A DNA stretch of 41,315 bases from Desulfatiglans sp. (GTDB lineage: Bacteria > Desulfobacterota > DSM-4660 > Desulfatiglandales > HGW-15). Positions 8,732 to 16,309 of this stretch are shown piece after piece. The translations under genes were made by a program, and so were the position numbers. The DNA lies in assembly GCA_012513605.1 (NCBI GenBank), contig JAAZBV010000058.1:1-41315 (forward strand), in the 5' to 3' direction. Each line of letters starts with the position of its first letter. Position 1 is the stretch's first letter. The notes beneath the pieces are model-generated. The model did no database searches. It saw only the letters and a program-made list of their open reading frames with translations, and was not told where the DNA came from.

Positions 8732-10107
8732 CCATATCAGGAAATCGTGTACTGATAATTGATGATGAAACAAATATGAGGCATATGCTTACCACCATGC
8801 TGAATAAAGGTGGATATATCACTGAGGCGGCAGGAAACGGCGCAGAGGCATTAGCTGTAATGGATCAGAATGATTTTGATTTTGTACTCTGTGATATCAG
8901 GATGCCAAAGATGGATGGCATGAGTTTTCTTGCAACGGCTAGAGAAAAATATCCGGAGATCACAATAATCATGATGTCTGCATATGGGACCATTGAAACA
9001 GCTTTGGAGGCCATGAAAAAGGGGGCCTATGATTATATATCAAAACCGTTCAAGACAGATGAGGTGCTTCTTGCCTTAAAAAAGGCAAAGGAGAGGGATC
9101 AGCTTAAGGAAGAAAATCTCATTCTTCAGGGCAGGCTTAAAAAACTCGAACAAAAATATTCATTTGGCAGTGTTGTTGCGGGAAGCGAGGCAATGGCAGG
9201 TGTATTTGACCTGGTTGACAGGGTGGCTGATTTCAAGACAACAGTCCTTATCACGGGTGAAAGCGGCACTGGCAAGGAACTAATTGCAAAGGAGATACAT
9301 TCAAGGGGGAGGAGATCCTCTTTCAACATGGTAGCAATAAACTGCGCCGGTATACCTGAAACACTCCTTGAGAGCGAGCTGTTCGGTTATAAAAAAGGTG
9401 CATTTACCGATGCATCAAGGGATAAGCCGGGCCTTTTTATGCAGGCAAACAAGGGGACTATATTTCTTGATGAGATAGGTGAGATGCCCTTTTCTTTACA
9501 GGCCAAGCTTCTGCGTATTTTGCAGGAGGAGGAGGTAACACCGCTTGGCGGGACAACACCTGAAAAGACAGACTCAAGGGTGATTGCTGCCACATCAAAG
9601 GATCTTGAGTATGAGGTAAAGGAGGGAAGGTTCAGGGAAGATCTGTTTTACAGGATAAATGTCATGTCCATCCACCTTCCGCCCTTAAGGGAGCGCCGAA
9701 GTGACATCCCGCTTCTTGTGAGTCACTTTGTTGATATATTCAATAACAAACTGGGGAAGAGTGTCGAAGGTCTTTCATCCGATGCAATGGCCCTGCTTAT
9801 GGGGCACAGTTGGTCAGGGAATATCAGGGAGCTTGAAAATGTAATAGAAAGGGCCATTATCCTTTCAAAGGGTAAACTCTTAACCCCTGCTGAATTACCT
9901 CCTTCAATAACCGCTGGAGGGAATATTCTCTCTGTAATTGAGCCGGGGGACACCCTGTCCATTAAAAAGGCAACAAGGACACTTGAACAGGATCTTATAG
10001 AAAAGGCCCTCAAACTTACAGGGGGTAACAAATCAAAGGCGGCACAGATACTTGAGATAAGCAGGCCGATACTGATCGCAAAGATCAAGGAATATGAGAT
10101 AACCTAG
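8728..10107 (+). CDS. Sigma54-dependent NtrC-family response regulator
   Basis: A 459-residue regulator in three parts. A receiver domain (residues 5-120) has phosphoacceptor Asp56 in LCDIRMPKMDG. The central AAA+ domain has Walker A GESGTGKE, the sigma54-contact loop reading GAFTDA instead of the usual GAFTGA, and FLDEIGEM. A Fis-type HTH closes the protein (GGNKSKAAQILEISRPILIAKI). It activates RNA polymerase-sigma54 when phosphorylated by the coupled kinase. The target genes are not obvious here; no -24/-12 promoter was recognised next to it. Confidence 0.94.
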   Translation: MTISGNRVLIIDDETNMRHMLTTMLNKGGYITEAAGNGAEALAVMDQNDFDFVLCDIRMPKMDGMSFLATAREKYPEITIIMMSAYGTIETALEAMKKGAYDYISKPFKTDEVLLALKKAKERDQLKEENLILQGRLKKLEQKYSFGSVVAGSEAMAGVFDLVDRVADFKTTVLITGESGTGKELIAKEIHSRGRRSSFNMVAINCAGIPETLLESELFGYKKGAFTDASRDKPGLFMQANKGTIFLDEIGEMPFSLQAKLLRILQEEEVTPLGGTTPEKTDSRVIAATSKDLEYEVKEGRFREDLFYRINVMSIHLPPLRERRSDIPLLVSHFVDIFNNKLGKSVEGLSSDAMALLMGHSWSGNIRELENVIERAIILSKGKLLTPAELPPSITAGGNILSVIEPGDTLSIKKATRTLEQDLIEKALKLTGGNKSKAAQILEISRPILIAKIKEYEIT

Positions 10108-10139
10108 CAGATTACACAATTATTGGGATCATATAGTTT

Positions 10140-10913
10140 ATGAGTATTAAAAAGATAATTTCAGGCGGGCAGACAGGGGCTGATCAGGCTGCACTTGATG
10201 CGGCCATAGAGATGGGAGTCCCGCACGGCGGTTGGGTCCCGTTAGGCAGGATGACTGAAAACGGCAGGTTATCACCACGCTATAACATGCAGGAGATAGA
10301 TGCCATTAATTATGACTTGAGGACTGAGAAGAATGTTACAGACTCTGACGGCACATTACTATTCAGTTCAGGCACGCTTAAGGGCGGCTCTCTCCTTACA
10401 AAGAAGCTTGCAAGAAAATATCTAAAGCCATGCCTCCATATAGATATTGAAAAAAAGGATAAGAAAGAGGCGATTGAGATTATCAAATCATGGCTCGATG
10501 TGAGAAAGATAGAGGTGCTTAATGTGGCAGGGCCAAGGGCGAGTGAAAGCCCTGTTATCTATGATGCTGTGGCAGCGATCATGAAATCGGTTCTTCACCT
10601 CTCTGCTGAAAAGAGAGGGAGGCACCCTGCATCTGTTACAGAGGCAGTGGATACGCTCATCTCCATGATGACAAAGAAAGAGATGTTTACCATATCAAGG
10701 TTTTCTGAAGCGGATATAACTCATCCCTCAAAAGACCTGATACAGTTTGTCACAAAACGATTCGGACTCGATGATGGTAATGAGCCCCTGATGCAGTCCT
10801 GCATGTTTGTAGGGAATAGTGAAAAACTAAACCCGGAAGGTGCCTCAGCAGTAATAGTCAGGGAATTATGGCTCAGGCTTCATGAAACCCACCGGTTAAG
10901 AAGGGTGAAATAG
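10140..10913 (+). CDS. SLOG-type putative molybdenum-carrier-like protein with C-terminal extension
   Basis: A 257-residue protein. Residues 1-150 begin with KIISGGQTGADQAALDAAIE, the nucleotide-binding signature of the 'putative molybdenum carrier' group in the SLOG/DprA-like Rossmann superfamily; GTLKGGSLLT and LNVAGPRASE continue this domain. Residues 160-257 form a separate helical domain resembling DUF6794 (HPASVTEAVDTLISMM ... FGLDDGNEPLMQSC ... ASAVIVRELWLRLHE). SLOG proteins bind nucleotides or nucleotide-derived ligands, and some act in signalling or conflict systems. The biochemical role of this one is unknown. It stands alone 33 bp after the regulator gene. Confidence 0.8.
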   Translation: MSIKKIISGGQTGADQAALDAAIEMGVPHGGWVPLGRMTENGRLSPRYNMQEIDAINYDLRTEKNVTDSDGTLLFSSGTLKGGSLLTKKLARKYLKPCLHIDIEKKDKKEAIEIIKSWLDVRKIEVLNVAGPRASESPVIYDAVAAIMKSVLHLSAEKRGRHPASVTEAVDTLISMMTKKEMFTISRFSEADITHPSKDLIQFVTKRFGLDDGNEPLMQSCMFVGNSEKLNPEGASAVIVRELWLRLHETHRLRRVK

Positions 10914-11148
10914 GGCTGTCACTGGTTCTGTAGGAGCGGACGATCTATCCAGCATAAACTATTACTTGACTTTAAGAACTTGAGAGAGATAATAACCGCA
11001 GTCTTTTTGTTCCTCATAAGTATTTATCAAAATAGCGAAGTGTTTTAGAGCCCGACAATATTTAGCCGGAAGGCATAATAGCCGGGTTCAAATGTATATG
11101 ATGTTTTTATTTCTGGATAAACCATTTATTTAAGGAGGAAGAATTATC

Positions 11149-11505
11149 ATGAAAAAAGTATTATGTGCAATTATGGTGTTCGGATTTATATGTATTACAG
11201 CCCTTGCTTCATATGCTGCAGATCTCACTTGTGAAGAGGCGGCAAAGCATATCGGTGAAAAGGCCACGGTATGCGGCAAGATTGTAGATACAATGCCCTA
11301 CCAGGGACAAACGCTCCTGGGTATGGGCAAGGCGATTATGGAGCCGGGCGCTGTAGGCATAGAGGTTGATGATGCCCTGAAAGACAAGCTGGATAAGGAC
11401 CTTTATGTGGGTAAAGAGATCTGCGTTACAGGCGAAATCCACAAGAACCCGTCAGATGGCGCCTCAATCACAGTAACAGACGCTGCCCAGATCAAGGTGA
11501 AATAG
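11149..11505 (+). CDS. Small exported OB-fold-like protein
   Basis: A 118-residue protein with a signal peptide (residues 1-23, ending ASYAAD) and a mature domain TCEEAAKHIGEKATVCGKIVD ... YVGKEICVTGEIHKN ... ITVTDAAQIKVK. This beta-rich pattern looks like the small periplasmic OB-fold proteins often found in deltaproteobacteria. The two cysteines at ~26 and ~40 could form a disulfide. It has a strong AGGAGG site 9 bases before the ATG, suggesting good expression. The function is unknown. It has its own 235-bp upstream region and a hairpin downstream (11538-11576). Confidence 0.75.
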   Translation: MKKVLCAIMVFGFICITALASYAADLTCEEAAKHIGEKATVCGKIVDTMPYQGQTLLGMGKAIMEPGAVGIEVDDALKDKLDKDLYVGKEICVTGEIHKNPSDGASITVTDAAQIKVK

Positions 11506-11537
11506 AGTACAACTAACCAAAAGCTGAAATAGAGCAA

Positions 11538-11576
11538 TTTGAGTCCATCCGGGATTTATTTGTGGATGGACTCAAA
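11538..11576. terminator. Strong hairpin downstream of the OB-fold gene
   Basis: Thirteen-bp perfect arms TTTGAGTCCATCC and GGATGGACTCAAA (11538-11550, 11564-11576) around a 13-nt loop, 32 bp after the stop codon. No T-run follows, so it may act as an mRNA 3' stabiliser or a weak terminator rather than a classic intrinsic one. Confidence 0.55.
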
Positions 11577-11722
11577 CCACAGTTTAGTTTTCATAAATAC
11601 CGAACATTCTTAAGAAGAAGATAAAAGAAGCAGTATCAGTTATGTCCCCTCAAAAGTTGCAAGAATTAACATTATTAATTTAGAAGAATTGAAATGTTTT
11701 AGTGTACAATCTATATTCGGAA

Positions 11723-11750
11723 TTGACAAAATACGTCAATGGAGTATAAC
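11723..11750 (+). promoter_or_regulatory. Promoter with overlapping inverted repeat before the toxin gene
   Basis: TTGACA (11723-11728) and TATAAC (11745-11750) are separated by 16 bp, a good sigma70 pair. The -35 box is half of the inverted repeat TTGAC-N7-GTCAA (11723-11739), a plausible operator for the HigA-type antitoxin. The predicted transcription start falls at about the ATG of the toxin (11756), so the mRNA would be nearly leaderless. Confidence 0.6.
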
Positions 11751-11755
11751 ATTCA

Positions 11756-12070
11756 ATGTTATTTATAGAAACGACAATTTTTACAAAAGAAATTCTTAAG
11801 CTGATCACTGACGATAGTTACAGGCAACTTCAGGCAGTGTTGGTACTTAGACCAGATTCAGGAGATTTGATAAAAGGTAGTGGTGGTCTAAGAAAAATTC
11901 GGTGGAATCTACAAGGAAAAGGGAAAAGAGGAGCTCTTAGAATTATTTATTATTGGGATTATCCTGATACTATTTATCTGCTTTTCCCATATAAAAAGAA
12001 TGAACAGGAAGACTTGACACGGGAGCAAATCAAGATTCTCCGAGAATTAGTGGAAGGATATTTGGAATGA
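11756..12070 (+). CDS. RelE/HigB-family toxin
   Basis: A 104-residue protein of the RelE-like toxin group often paired with HigA/NadS antitoxins; the family cleaves mRNA on or near ribosomes. Recognisable features are LIKGSGGLRKIRWNLQGKGKRGALRIIYYWDYPDTIYLLFPYKKNEQEDLT, quoted in parts: GSGGLRKIRW, KRGALRIIYYW and YKKNEQEDLTREQ. Basic and aromatic residues typical of the active face are present and the length is complete. It has no obvious ribosome-binding site. Its stop overlaps the antitoxin start (ATGA), giving the toxin-first order typical of HigBA. Confidence 0.88.
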   Translation: MLFIETTIFTKEILKLITDDSYRQLQAVLVLRPDSGDLIKGSGGLRKIRWNLQGKGKRGALRIIYYWDYPDTIYLLFPYKKNEQEDLTREQIKILRELVEGYLE

Positions 12071-12360
12071 AAAAAGAAGATTTTGAAAAACTGGTCTCCA
12101 GTATCCACGAAGCTGGAGAAATAAAATCAGGGAAAAAGAAACCAAGCCGCGTATTTGAGGTTACCCCTCCAGCAGTAAAAAATATAAGAAAAAAGCTTAA
12201 TGTCTCACAAAATGAATTTGCGATGATGATCGGAGTTAGTGTCCGGACATTACAAAACTGGGAACAGGGGAGGAGAGAACCTGATGGCCCTGCAAAGGCA
12301 TTGCTTCAGGTAGCTTCAAAAAATCCAAAAGCTGTACTTGATGCTTTGCATACTGATTAA
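12067..12360 (+). CDS. HigA/XRE-family antitoxin
   Basis: A 97-residue DNA-binding antitoxin. The C-terminal half is an XRE helix-turn-helix (VKNIRKKLNVSQNEFAMMIGVSVRTLQNWEQGRREPDGPAKALL, seen as VSQNEFAMMIG then VRTLQNWEQG). The N-terminal ~35 residues are lysine-rich and likely bind the toxin. It overlaps the toxin gene by 4 bp, so the pair is translationally coupled. It probably represses its own operon through the TTGAC-N7-GTCAA dyad at 11723. Confidence 0.9.
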   Translation: MKKEDFEKLVSSIHEAGEIKSGKKKPSRVFEVTPPAVKNIRKKLNVSQNEFAMMIGVSVRTLQNWEQGRREPDGPAKALLQVASKNPKAVLDALHTD

Positions 12361-12476
12361 CTGAAGAATTGCTTGGCTTGGATCTTGATGATGAATTCAT
12401 TCAATAATTGCGCGAGGCACAAAAGGATAGAGAAAGCGGAAATAAAGAAGCATATGTTGATCTGGAATCAATATAA
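12360..12476 (+). pseudogene. Relic of a second small antitoxin-like gene
   Basis: The frame reads TEELLGLDLDDEFIQ, then a TAA at 12405-12407, then LREAQKDRESGNKEAYVDLESI and a natural stop at 12474. This is the style of the C-terminus of small antitoxin or prevent-host-death-like proteins. An in-frame TGA lies just upstream, so no intact start exists. The coding style continues across the internal stop, which points to gene decay rather than chance. Confidence 0.5.
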
Positions 12477-12570
12477 TGCTTAAAGTAATAGTTCATTACA
12501 GGGCACAGGGCAGTAAAATACCTCAAACGCCTCCCCCAAAGAAATAAAAAATAGAAAACAATTTGGCAAT

Positions 12571-12652
12571 CTAAGGCATTAGCCTGCTTTTATATCGCCT
12601 GCTTAAATTTATCTTTTCATTGTTCTTCATTACGATAACATAGTCACCGTGC
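12571..12652 (-). pseudogene. Frameshifted C-terminal end of the LytTR regulator
   Basis: Read one base out of frame with the regulator above it, this stretch gives HGDYVIVMKNNEKINLSRRY, then KSRLMP and a TAG at 12571-12573. That is the expected last strand and tail of a LytTR domain. One base (a C in AGC-CAC) is missing near 12650. Either the gene is disabled or the assembly has an error. Confidence 0.75.
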
Positions 12653-13322
12653 TCCAGGGCTGTATTTCTTTTATATATGATATGTTAACAAGGTATGATC
12701 TGTGTACCCGCACAAATTTATCAGGGTCAAGCCTTTCTTCCATATTGTTCATTGTTTCGCGTAACAGGAATGTACTCGAATCCGTGTGCAAAGAAACATA
12801 TTTTTCTTCGGAAGATATATACCTGATATCCTCAGTCTGGATGAAAAAATACCTTGATGATTGATTTACAAGGAATCTTTCCTTAAATCTCTTTGGGAGG
12901 TTTATTTCAGTAAGGAGTTTTGTGAAATCAACCTCGACCGGTTTGTTTGATTCAATTCTGTCAAGTGCCTTATCAAAGGCCTTCTGGAACCGTTCCATGT
13001 CAAATGGTTTTAAAAGATAATCAATAGCGTTTACCTCAAAGGCATCAAGTGCATAATGATCATATGCAGTAACAAAAACGACAAACGGCATCTGCTCCAA
13101 TCCAATATTTTCAATCACCTCAAAGCCTGTCATCCCCGGCATTTGGATATCAAGAAATACCAGCTGTGGATTCAATCCATTTATTTTTTCCACTGCTTCA
13201 ACTCCGTTTGTCGCCTCGTGTATTTCACACCTGCAGCCTGAGTTCTTAATAAAAGAGCTCAGTTTTTTCCTTGCCGGTTGTTCATCATCAATGATCAGAA
13301 TTTTTATATTGCTCATGTTCAT
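12630..13322 (-). CDS. LytTR-family response regulator (3' frameshifted)
   Basis: As it stands, a 230-residue protein. A receiver domain (residues 6-120) has phosphoacceptor Asp58 in LVFLDIQMPGMTG, followed by a LytTR DNA-binding domain from about residue 133 (RFLVNQSSRYFFIQTEDIRYI ... FVRVHRSYLVNISYIKEIQPW). The frame then runs into STVTMLS and stops at 12630. The true C-terminal strand lies in another frame (to 12571), so the last ~28 residues of the DNA-binding domain are replaced by 7 wrong ones. It overlaps the LytS-type kinase gene by 4 bp, forming one two-component operon. Confidence 0.88.
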   Translation of the reverse strand: MNMSNIKILIIDDEQPARKKLSSFIKNSGCRCEIHEATNGVEAVEKINGLNPQLVFLDIQMPGMTGFEVIENIGLEQMPFVVFVTAYDHYALDAFEVNAIDYLLKPFDMERFQKAFDKALDRIESNKPVEVDFTKLLTEINLPKRFKERFLVNQSSRYFFIQTEDIRYISSEEKYVSLHTDSSTFLLRETMNNMEERLDPDKFVRVHRSYLVNISYIKEIQPWSTVTMLS

Positions 13323-14413
13323 ATCTTTTCGGGAATCATAATCGTTACAACAAAACCTTCATTCTCAAGGTTTTTCCAGTTAAATTCAAATCTGTTCCCA
13401 TACAGGCCTTCGAGTCGCTCCTGTGTATTTGATAGACCGATCCCTTTTTTAAAAACATCTTCCGGTTTGATTTGAATACCGGGTCCGTTATCCTTTATGA
13501 AAAGTTTTAATTTCTCACTAACGATCCCTGCGCCTATAATAATATTCAAATACGATAATGATAATTTCTCCATTCCATGTTTTATGGAATTTTCTATCAA
13601 AGGTTGAAGGATAAAGGAGGGTACCGGGAACTCCAGACATTCATCTTTTATTTGATAAGCAACATCAAGCTTGTCTTTATATCTTTCCTTCATAATCTCC
13701 AGATAATAATCAAGTATCTTGATTTCTTCCTTCAGTCTATGAATACCGTCTCCTTTTGTATGGAGTGTCGCGCGTAAGAGATCACTCAAATTTGCTATCA
13801 TCTTATCAGCCTTCTGTACATCTTCGAACATTACAGATGATATCATGTTAAGTGTATTAAAGAGAAAGTGCGGGTGGATCTGATTTTTTAAAAGTTGCAG
13901 CCTTATCCTTGAAAGCTGTTCTTCAAGTTTTACTGCCTTTATTTTTTGCTCCTGCTTTTCCAGGTATGATTTATAAAAGCTGATAAGAATGCACAGGCCA
14001 ACATATCCGACCGAGACCTTAAGGGTCTCCATGATGTATCTGTAAGGCAGATAGCCATAAAAATATTTTCCCCATCCTGCCAGATCATGGATAATTGATC
14101 TCGATGCATACATTATCCAGGTGTGCATAGCGCCAAGAATCAGAGCGGTTAAAATATACACAGGTAATATTATGTAATAGTTCTTTTTTGTTACAGGATG
14201 TCGGTGCATTAAATAAAGCACCACCGGGAACAGGAGCATGGCAGAATAAGCCCCGGTAAATTCCCATACTATAATGGGGATAATATCCGGCCTTCCGCCT
14301 TCTGCCAGCATTGTTGTCAGATAGACTAGCGTATTTAGTGCACCGCCTATATTCGCAATAATGAAAAGTATAAGTGCAGTTTTATACTTTGATTTAAATA
14401 TATCATTACTCAT
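13319..14413 (-). CDS. LytS/YehU-type sensor histidine kinase
   Basis: A 364-residue membrane kinase with four predicted transmembrane helices (about 12-34, 50-70, 79-100, 131-148), a coiled-coil linker, and the His_kinase domain with phosphoacceptor in LKNQIHPHFLFNTLNMI (His180/His182). The ATPase domain follows (LQPLIENSIKHGM, IKDNGPGI, GIGLSNTQERLEGLYG). It phosphorylates the overlapping LytTR regulator. No signal domain beyond the membrane part is recognised. A divergent acyltransferase gene starts 222 bp away and could be a target. Confidence 0.92.
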   Translation of the reverse strand: MSNDIFKSKYKTALILFIIANIGGALNTLVYLTTMLAEGGRPDIIPIIVWEFTGAYSAMLLFPVVLYLMHRHPVTKKNYYIILPVYILTALILGAMHTWIMYASRSIIHDLAGWGKYFYGYLPYRYIMETLKVSVGYVGLCILISFYKSYLEKQEQKIKAVKLEEQLSRIRLQLLKNQIHPHFLFNTLNMISSVMFEDVQKADKMIANLSDLLRATLHTKGDGIHRLKEEIKILDYYLEIMKERYKDKLDVAYQIKDECLEFPVPSFILQPLIENSIKHGMEKLSLSYLNIIIGAGIVSEKLKLFIKDNGPGIQIKPEDVFKKGIGLSNTQERLEGLYGNRFEFNWKNLENEGFVVTIMIPEKI

Positions 14414-14452
14414 TTAATTTTCCGTCCCGTGTTTTCAGATATAACCTTTAAG

Positions 14453-14466
14453 ATTTGAATTCAAAT
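14453..14466. promoter_or_regulatory. 14-bp palindrome between kinase and acyltransferase genes
   Basis: The perfect dyad ATTTGAATTCAAAT lies 40 bp upstream of the kinase ATG in the divergent intergenic region. It is a candidate operator, but an AT-rich palindrome of this size can arise by chance. Confidence 0.3.
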
Positions 14467-14635
14467 AATTTCTTCCTGAACGGGATTATTTAGGCCATGG
14501 AAGGGAGTGATAAAAGAAGAATTTTCTCTCTTTTCCCTTTCATGGCACTTACAGGCCCGCTGATGACAATCCGGTTCGTTTGTTGGAAATATTAGAATAA
14601 TGAATATCTGTAATGAAAAATAAGGGAGCGAACCA

Positions 14636-15772
14636 ATGACGAATCAAGATCGATTATATTTTCTGGATAATCTTAAAGTATTTCTAATAATCCTGGTTAT
14701 TTTACATCATGTGGGGCAGGCATACGGGTCCACAGGAGGCACGTGGTTTTATTCATACCCTGGAGAAAGGGTGCAGATAATGGGCCTGTTCTTCTGGTTT
14801 AATGCATCTTTTTTCATGGGGCTTTTCTTTTTTATTTCAGGATACCTATTTCCGCCATCCTTTGACCATCATGGTGCACGAAAATTCCTGATTAATAAGC
14901 TGGTCCGCTTTGGGATCCCATTACTCTTCGGGCCATTAATAATGTTACCTCTGCTTGTATATATTCAGTACAATCATTATGTCAGTTCAATCGACTTTAA
15001 AGAATTTTATTCGAATATATGGTTTCAATCTCCGGGCGGTACAGCCGCCCCTCAATATAAAATTAACCTGGCCCACCTGTGGTTTATAGAGCATCTTCTT
15101 ATATATTCAATCCTGTATGTATCTACAAGATGGTTACTTACCAGGGTTTCCCCTTCTCTGGCAAACCCAGGTAAAAGGGTTATCAGGATCGATACAACTA
15201 TTGCCTATGTACTTTTACTCGGTCTGACAACCAATATTATACGGACAGCAGGAGGATTCCCGATGGATAAATGGATAGGTTTTCTCGGGTTTATGCAGAT
15301 GGAACCTGCGCATATGCCCCAGTATTTATCCCTCTTCATTATTGGTGTTCTTGCCTGCAGATGGTCTTTTCTAGATTCCATAACCAGGCCCGGTTATATC
15401 TACTGGCTGATACCGGGGGTAGGGATATATTTGATGGTAATAATTCTTTTATTCACTGTTGGCCCAAAAAAGGCATTCGGTTATGCTGAATTCAGCGAAG
15501 CATTAATATGTGTGGGCGTATGTATCGGTCTGCTTGCCCTTTTCAGGAAATATTTCAATAGCACAGGAAAGATAATGAAAATATTATCGGATAATGTATA
15601 TGAAATGTATATTTTTCATATCCCGGTTGTGGTCGCGCTGCAATATGCTTTTGCCCCTGTGATAGTTGATGCCCTTTCACTTTTTGTAATAGTGTCTCTA
15701 CTTTCTGTACCGGGAACATTTCTTGTCTCTTATCTGCTGCGCCTCATACCCGGGTTGAAGAGGATCATATAA
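14636..15772 (+). CDS. Membrane acyltransferase 3 family protein
   Basis: A 378-residue polytopic membrane protein of the acyltransferase-3 / OpgC-like family, which transfers acyl or succinyl groups to exported sugars, lipids or glycans. It begins RLYFLDNLKVFLIILVILHH with the catalytic-type His in TM1, has the HLWFIEHLLIYSILY segment and about ten hydrophobic helices, ending in IFHIPVVVALQYAF and RLIPGLKRII. GGGAG precedes the ATG. The acceptor is unknown. It is divergent from the LytS/LytTR pair, so control by that system is plausible but unproven. Confidence 0.88.
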   Translation: MTNQDRLYFLDNLKVFLIILVILHHVGQAYGSTGGTWFYSYPGERVQIMGLFFWFNASFFMGLFFFISGYLFPPSFDHHGARKFLINKLVRFGIPLLFGPLIMLPLLVYIQYNHYVSSIDFKEFYSNIWFQSPGGTAAPQYKINLAHLWFIEHLLIYSILYVSTRWLLTRVSPSLANPGKRVIRIDTTIAYVLLLGLTTNIIRTAGGFPMDKWIGFLGFMQMEPAHMPQYLSLFIIGVLACRWSFLDSITRPGYIYWLIPGVGIYLMVIILLFTVGPKKAFGYAEFSEALICVGVCIGLLALFRKYFNSTGKIMKILSDNVYEMYIFHIPVVVALQYAFAPVIVDALSLFVIVSLLSVPGTFLVSYLLRLIPGLKRII

Positions 15773-15841
15773 AAAGGAAAATAAAAATCGGGTATACCTC
15801 TTCAAAATATCGAGAAAACCATGAGGGGATTTGATGACTTA

Positions 15842-15860
15842 AAGTCACAATCTGTGACTT
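15842..15860. repeat. Hairpin AAGTCACA-ATC-TGTGACTT
   Basis: Perfect 8-bp arms with a 3-nt loop, about 70 bp after the acyltransferase stop. It could end that transcript or be a regulatory dyad; no T-run follows. Confidence 0.4.
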
Positions 15861-15864
15861 CAAG

Positions 15865-16110
15865 TTGAGGTGGTATGTGAAGAATGCGGCCATATGTTTT
15901 TATGGAACAGAGTGTTGCAATGCTATCAAGCGTTCTCAAAAACCTTTCCTCTTAAAAAGAGTGAATTTTTTTGGTGGAGCAATTAAAAAAACATCCATTG
16001 ATATCCTCTTTAATCATCGTATTAAAATAATCTCCGGGGTAAGGGGAAAAGAGTGCGGTGATTTACTAATCGATATCTTCAAGTCAAGGAGAAGTCAGGA
16101 GGAGAACTAA
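15865..16110 (+). CDS. Doubtful small open frame next to the tRNA relic
   Basis: An 81-codon frame from TTG to a TAA that abuts the tRNA-like sequence at 16111. The translation has four clustered cysteines early (AICFYGTECC) and a basic C-terminus (DIFKSRRSQEEN). I do not recognise it, there is no ribosome-binding site, and composition is not clearly coding. It may be a decayed gene fragment or chance. Confidence 0.2.
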   Translation: MRWYVKNAAICFYGTECCNAIKRSQKPFLLKRVNFFGGAIKKTSIDILFNHRIKIISGVRGKECGDLLIDIFKSRRSQEEN

Positions 16111-16111
16111 C

Positions 16112-16203
16112 GGAGAGGTACCGAAGTGGCCGTAACGGGGTCGACTCGGCATCGATTTGTCTTGTGAATAGCAGGACACGTGGGTTCCCCACCCTCTCCG
16201 CCA
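16112..16203 (+). pseudogene. tRNA-Ser-like gene with deleted T-loop and odd anticodon loop
   Basis: The cloverleaf can be drawn: acceptor GGAGAGG/CCTCTCC, D stem CCG/CGG, anticodon stem GTCGA/TCGAT with loop CTCGGCA, a long variable arm TGTCTT/AGGACA, T stem GTGGG/CCCAC, discriminator G and encoded CCA (16201-16203). The long variable arm and acceptor are those of bacterial tRNA-Ser. Two defects stand out. The T loop is only TTC, exactly what deleting GAAT from the usual TTCGAAT would leave. The anticodon reads CGG (proline codon CCG) instead of a serine anticodon. It is most likely a decayed tRNA-Ser(CGA). Confidence 0.75.
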
Positions 16204-16309
16204 TTATTTCAATAACTTATGCTTGATTTTGCGTCATATTTGTGGCAAATTTTTCCAAAGCTAACAGTCCCGCATATATTTCGAATATAACATTTAATTA
16301 GGTGTTCAT

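Noticed and set aside
11075-11100. T-loop-like GGGTTCAAAT suggesting a tRNA
   Set aside because: No acceptor, D or anticodon stems can be drawn around it and no CCA follows.
10140-12476. A combined defence island (SLOG protein, OB protein, HigBA)
   Set aside because: The genes have separate leaders and no shared operon, and no nuclease or defence effector is present besides the small toxin.
16112-16203. Selenocysteine tRNA (selC)
   Set aside because: The D arm is short and serine-like, the anticodon is not TCA, and the acceptor/T arm lacks the SelC architecture.
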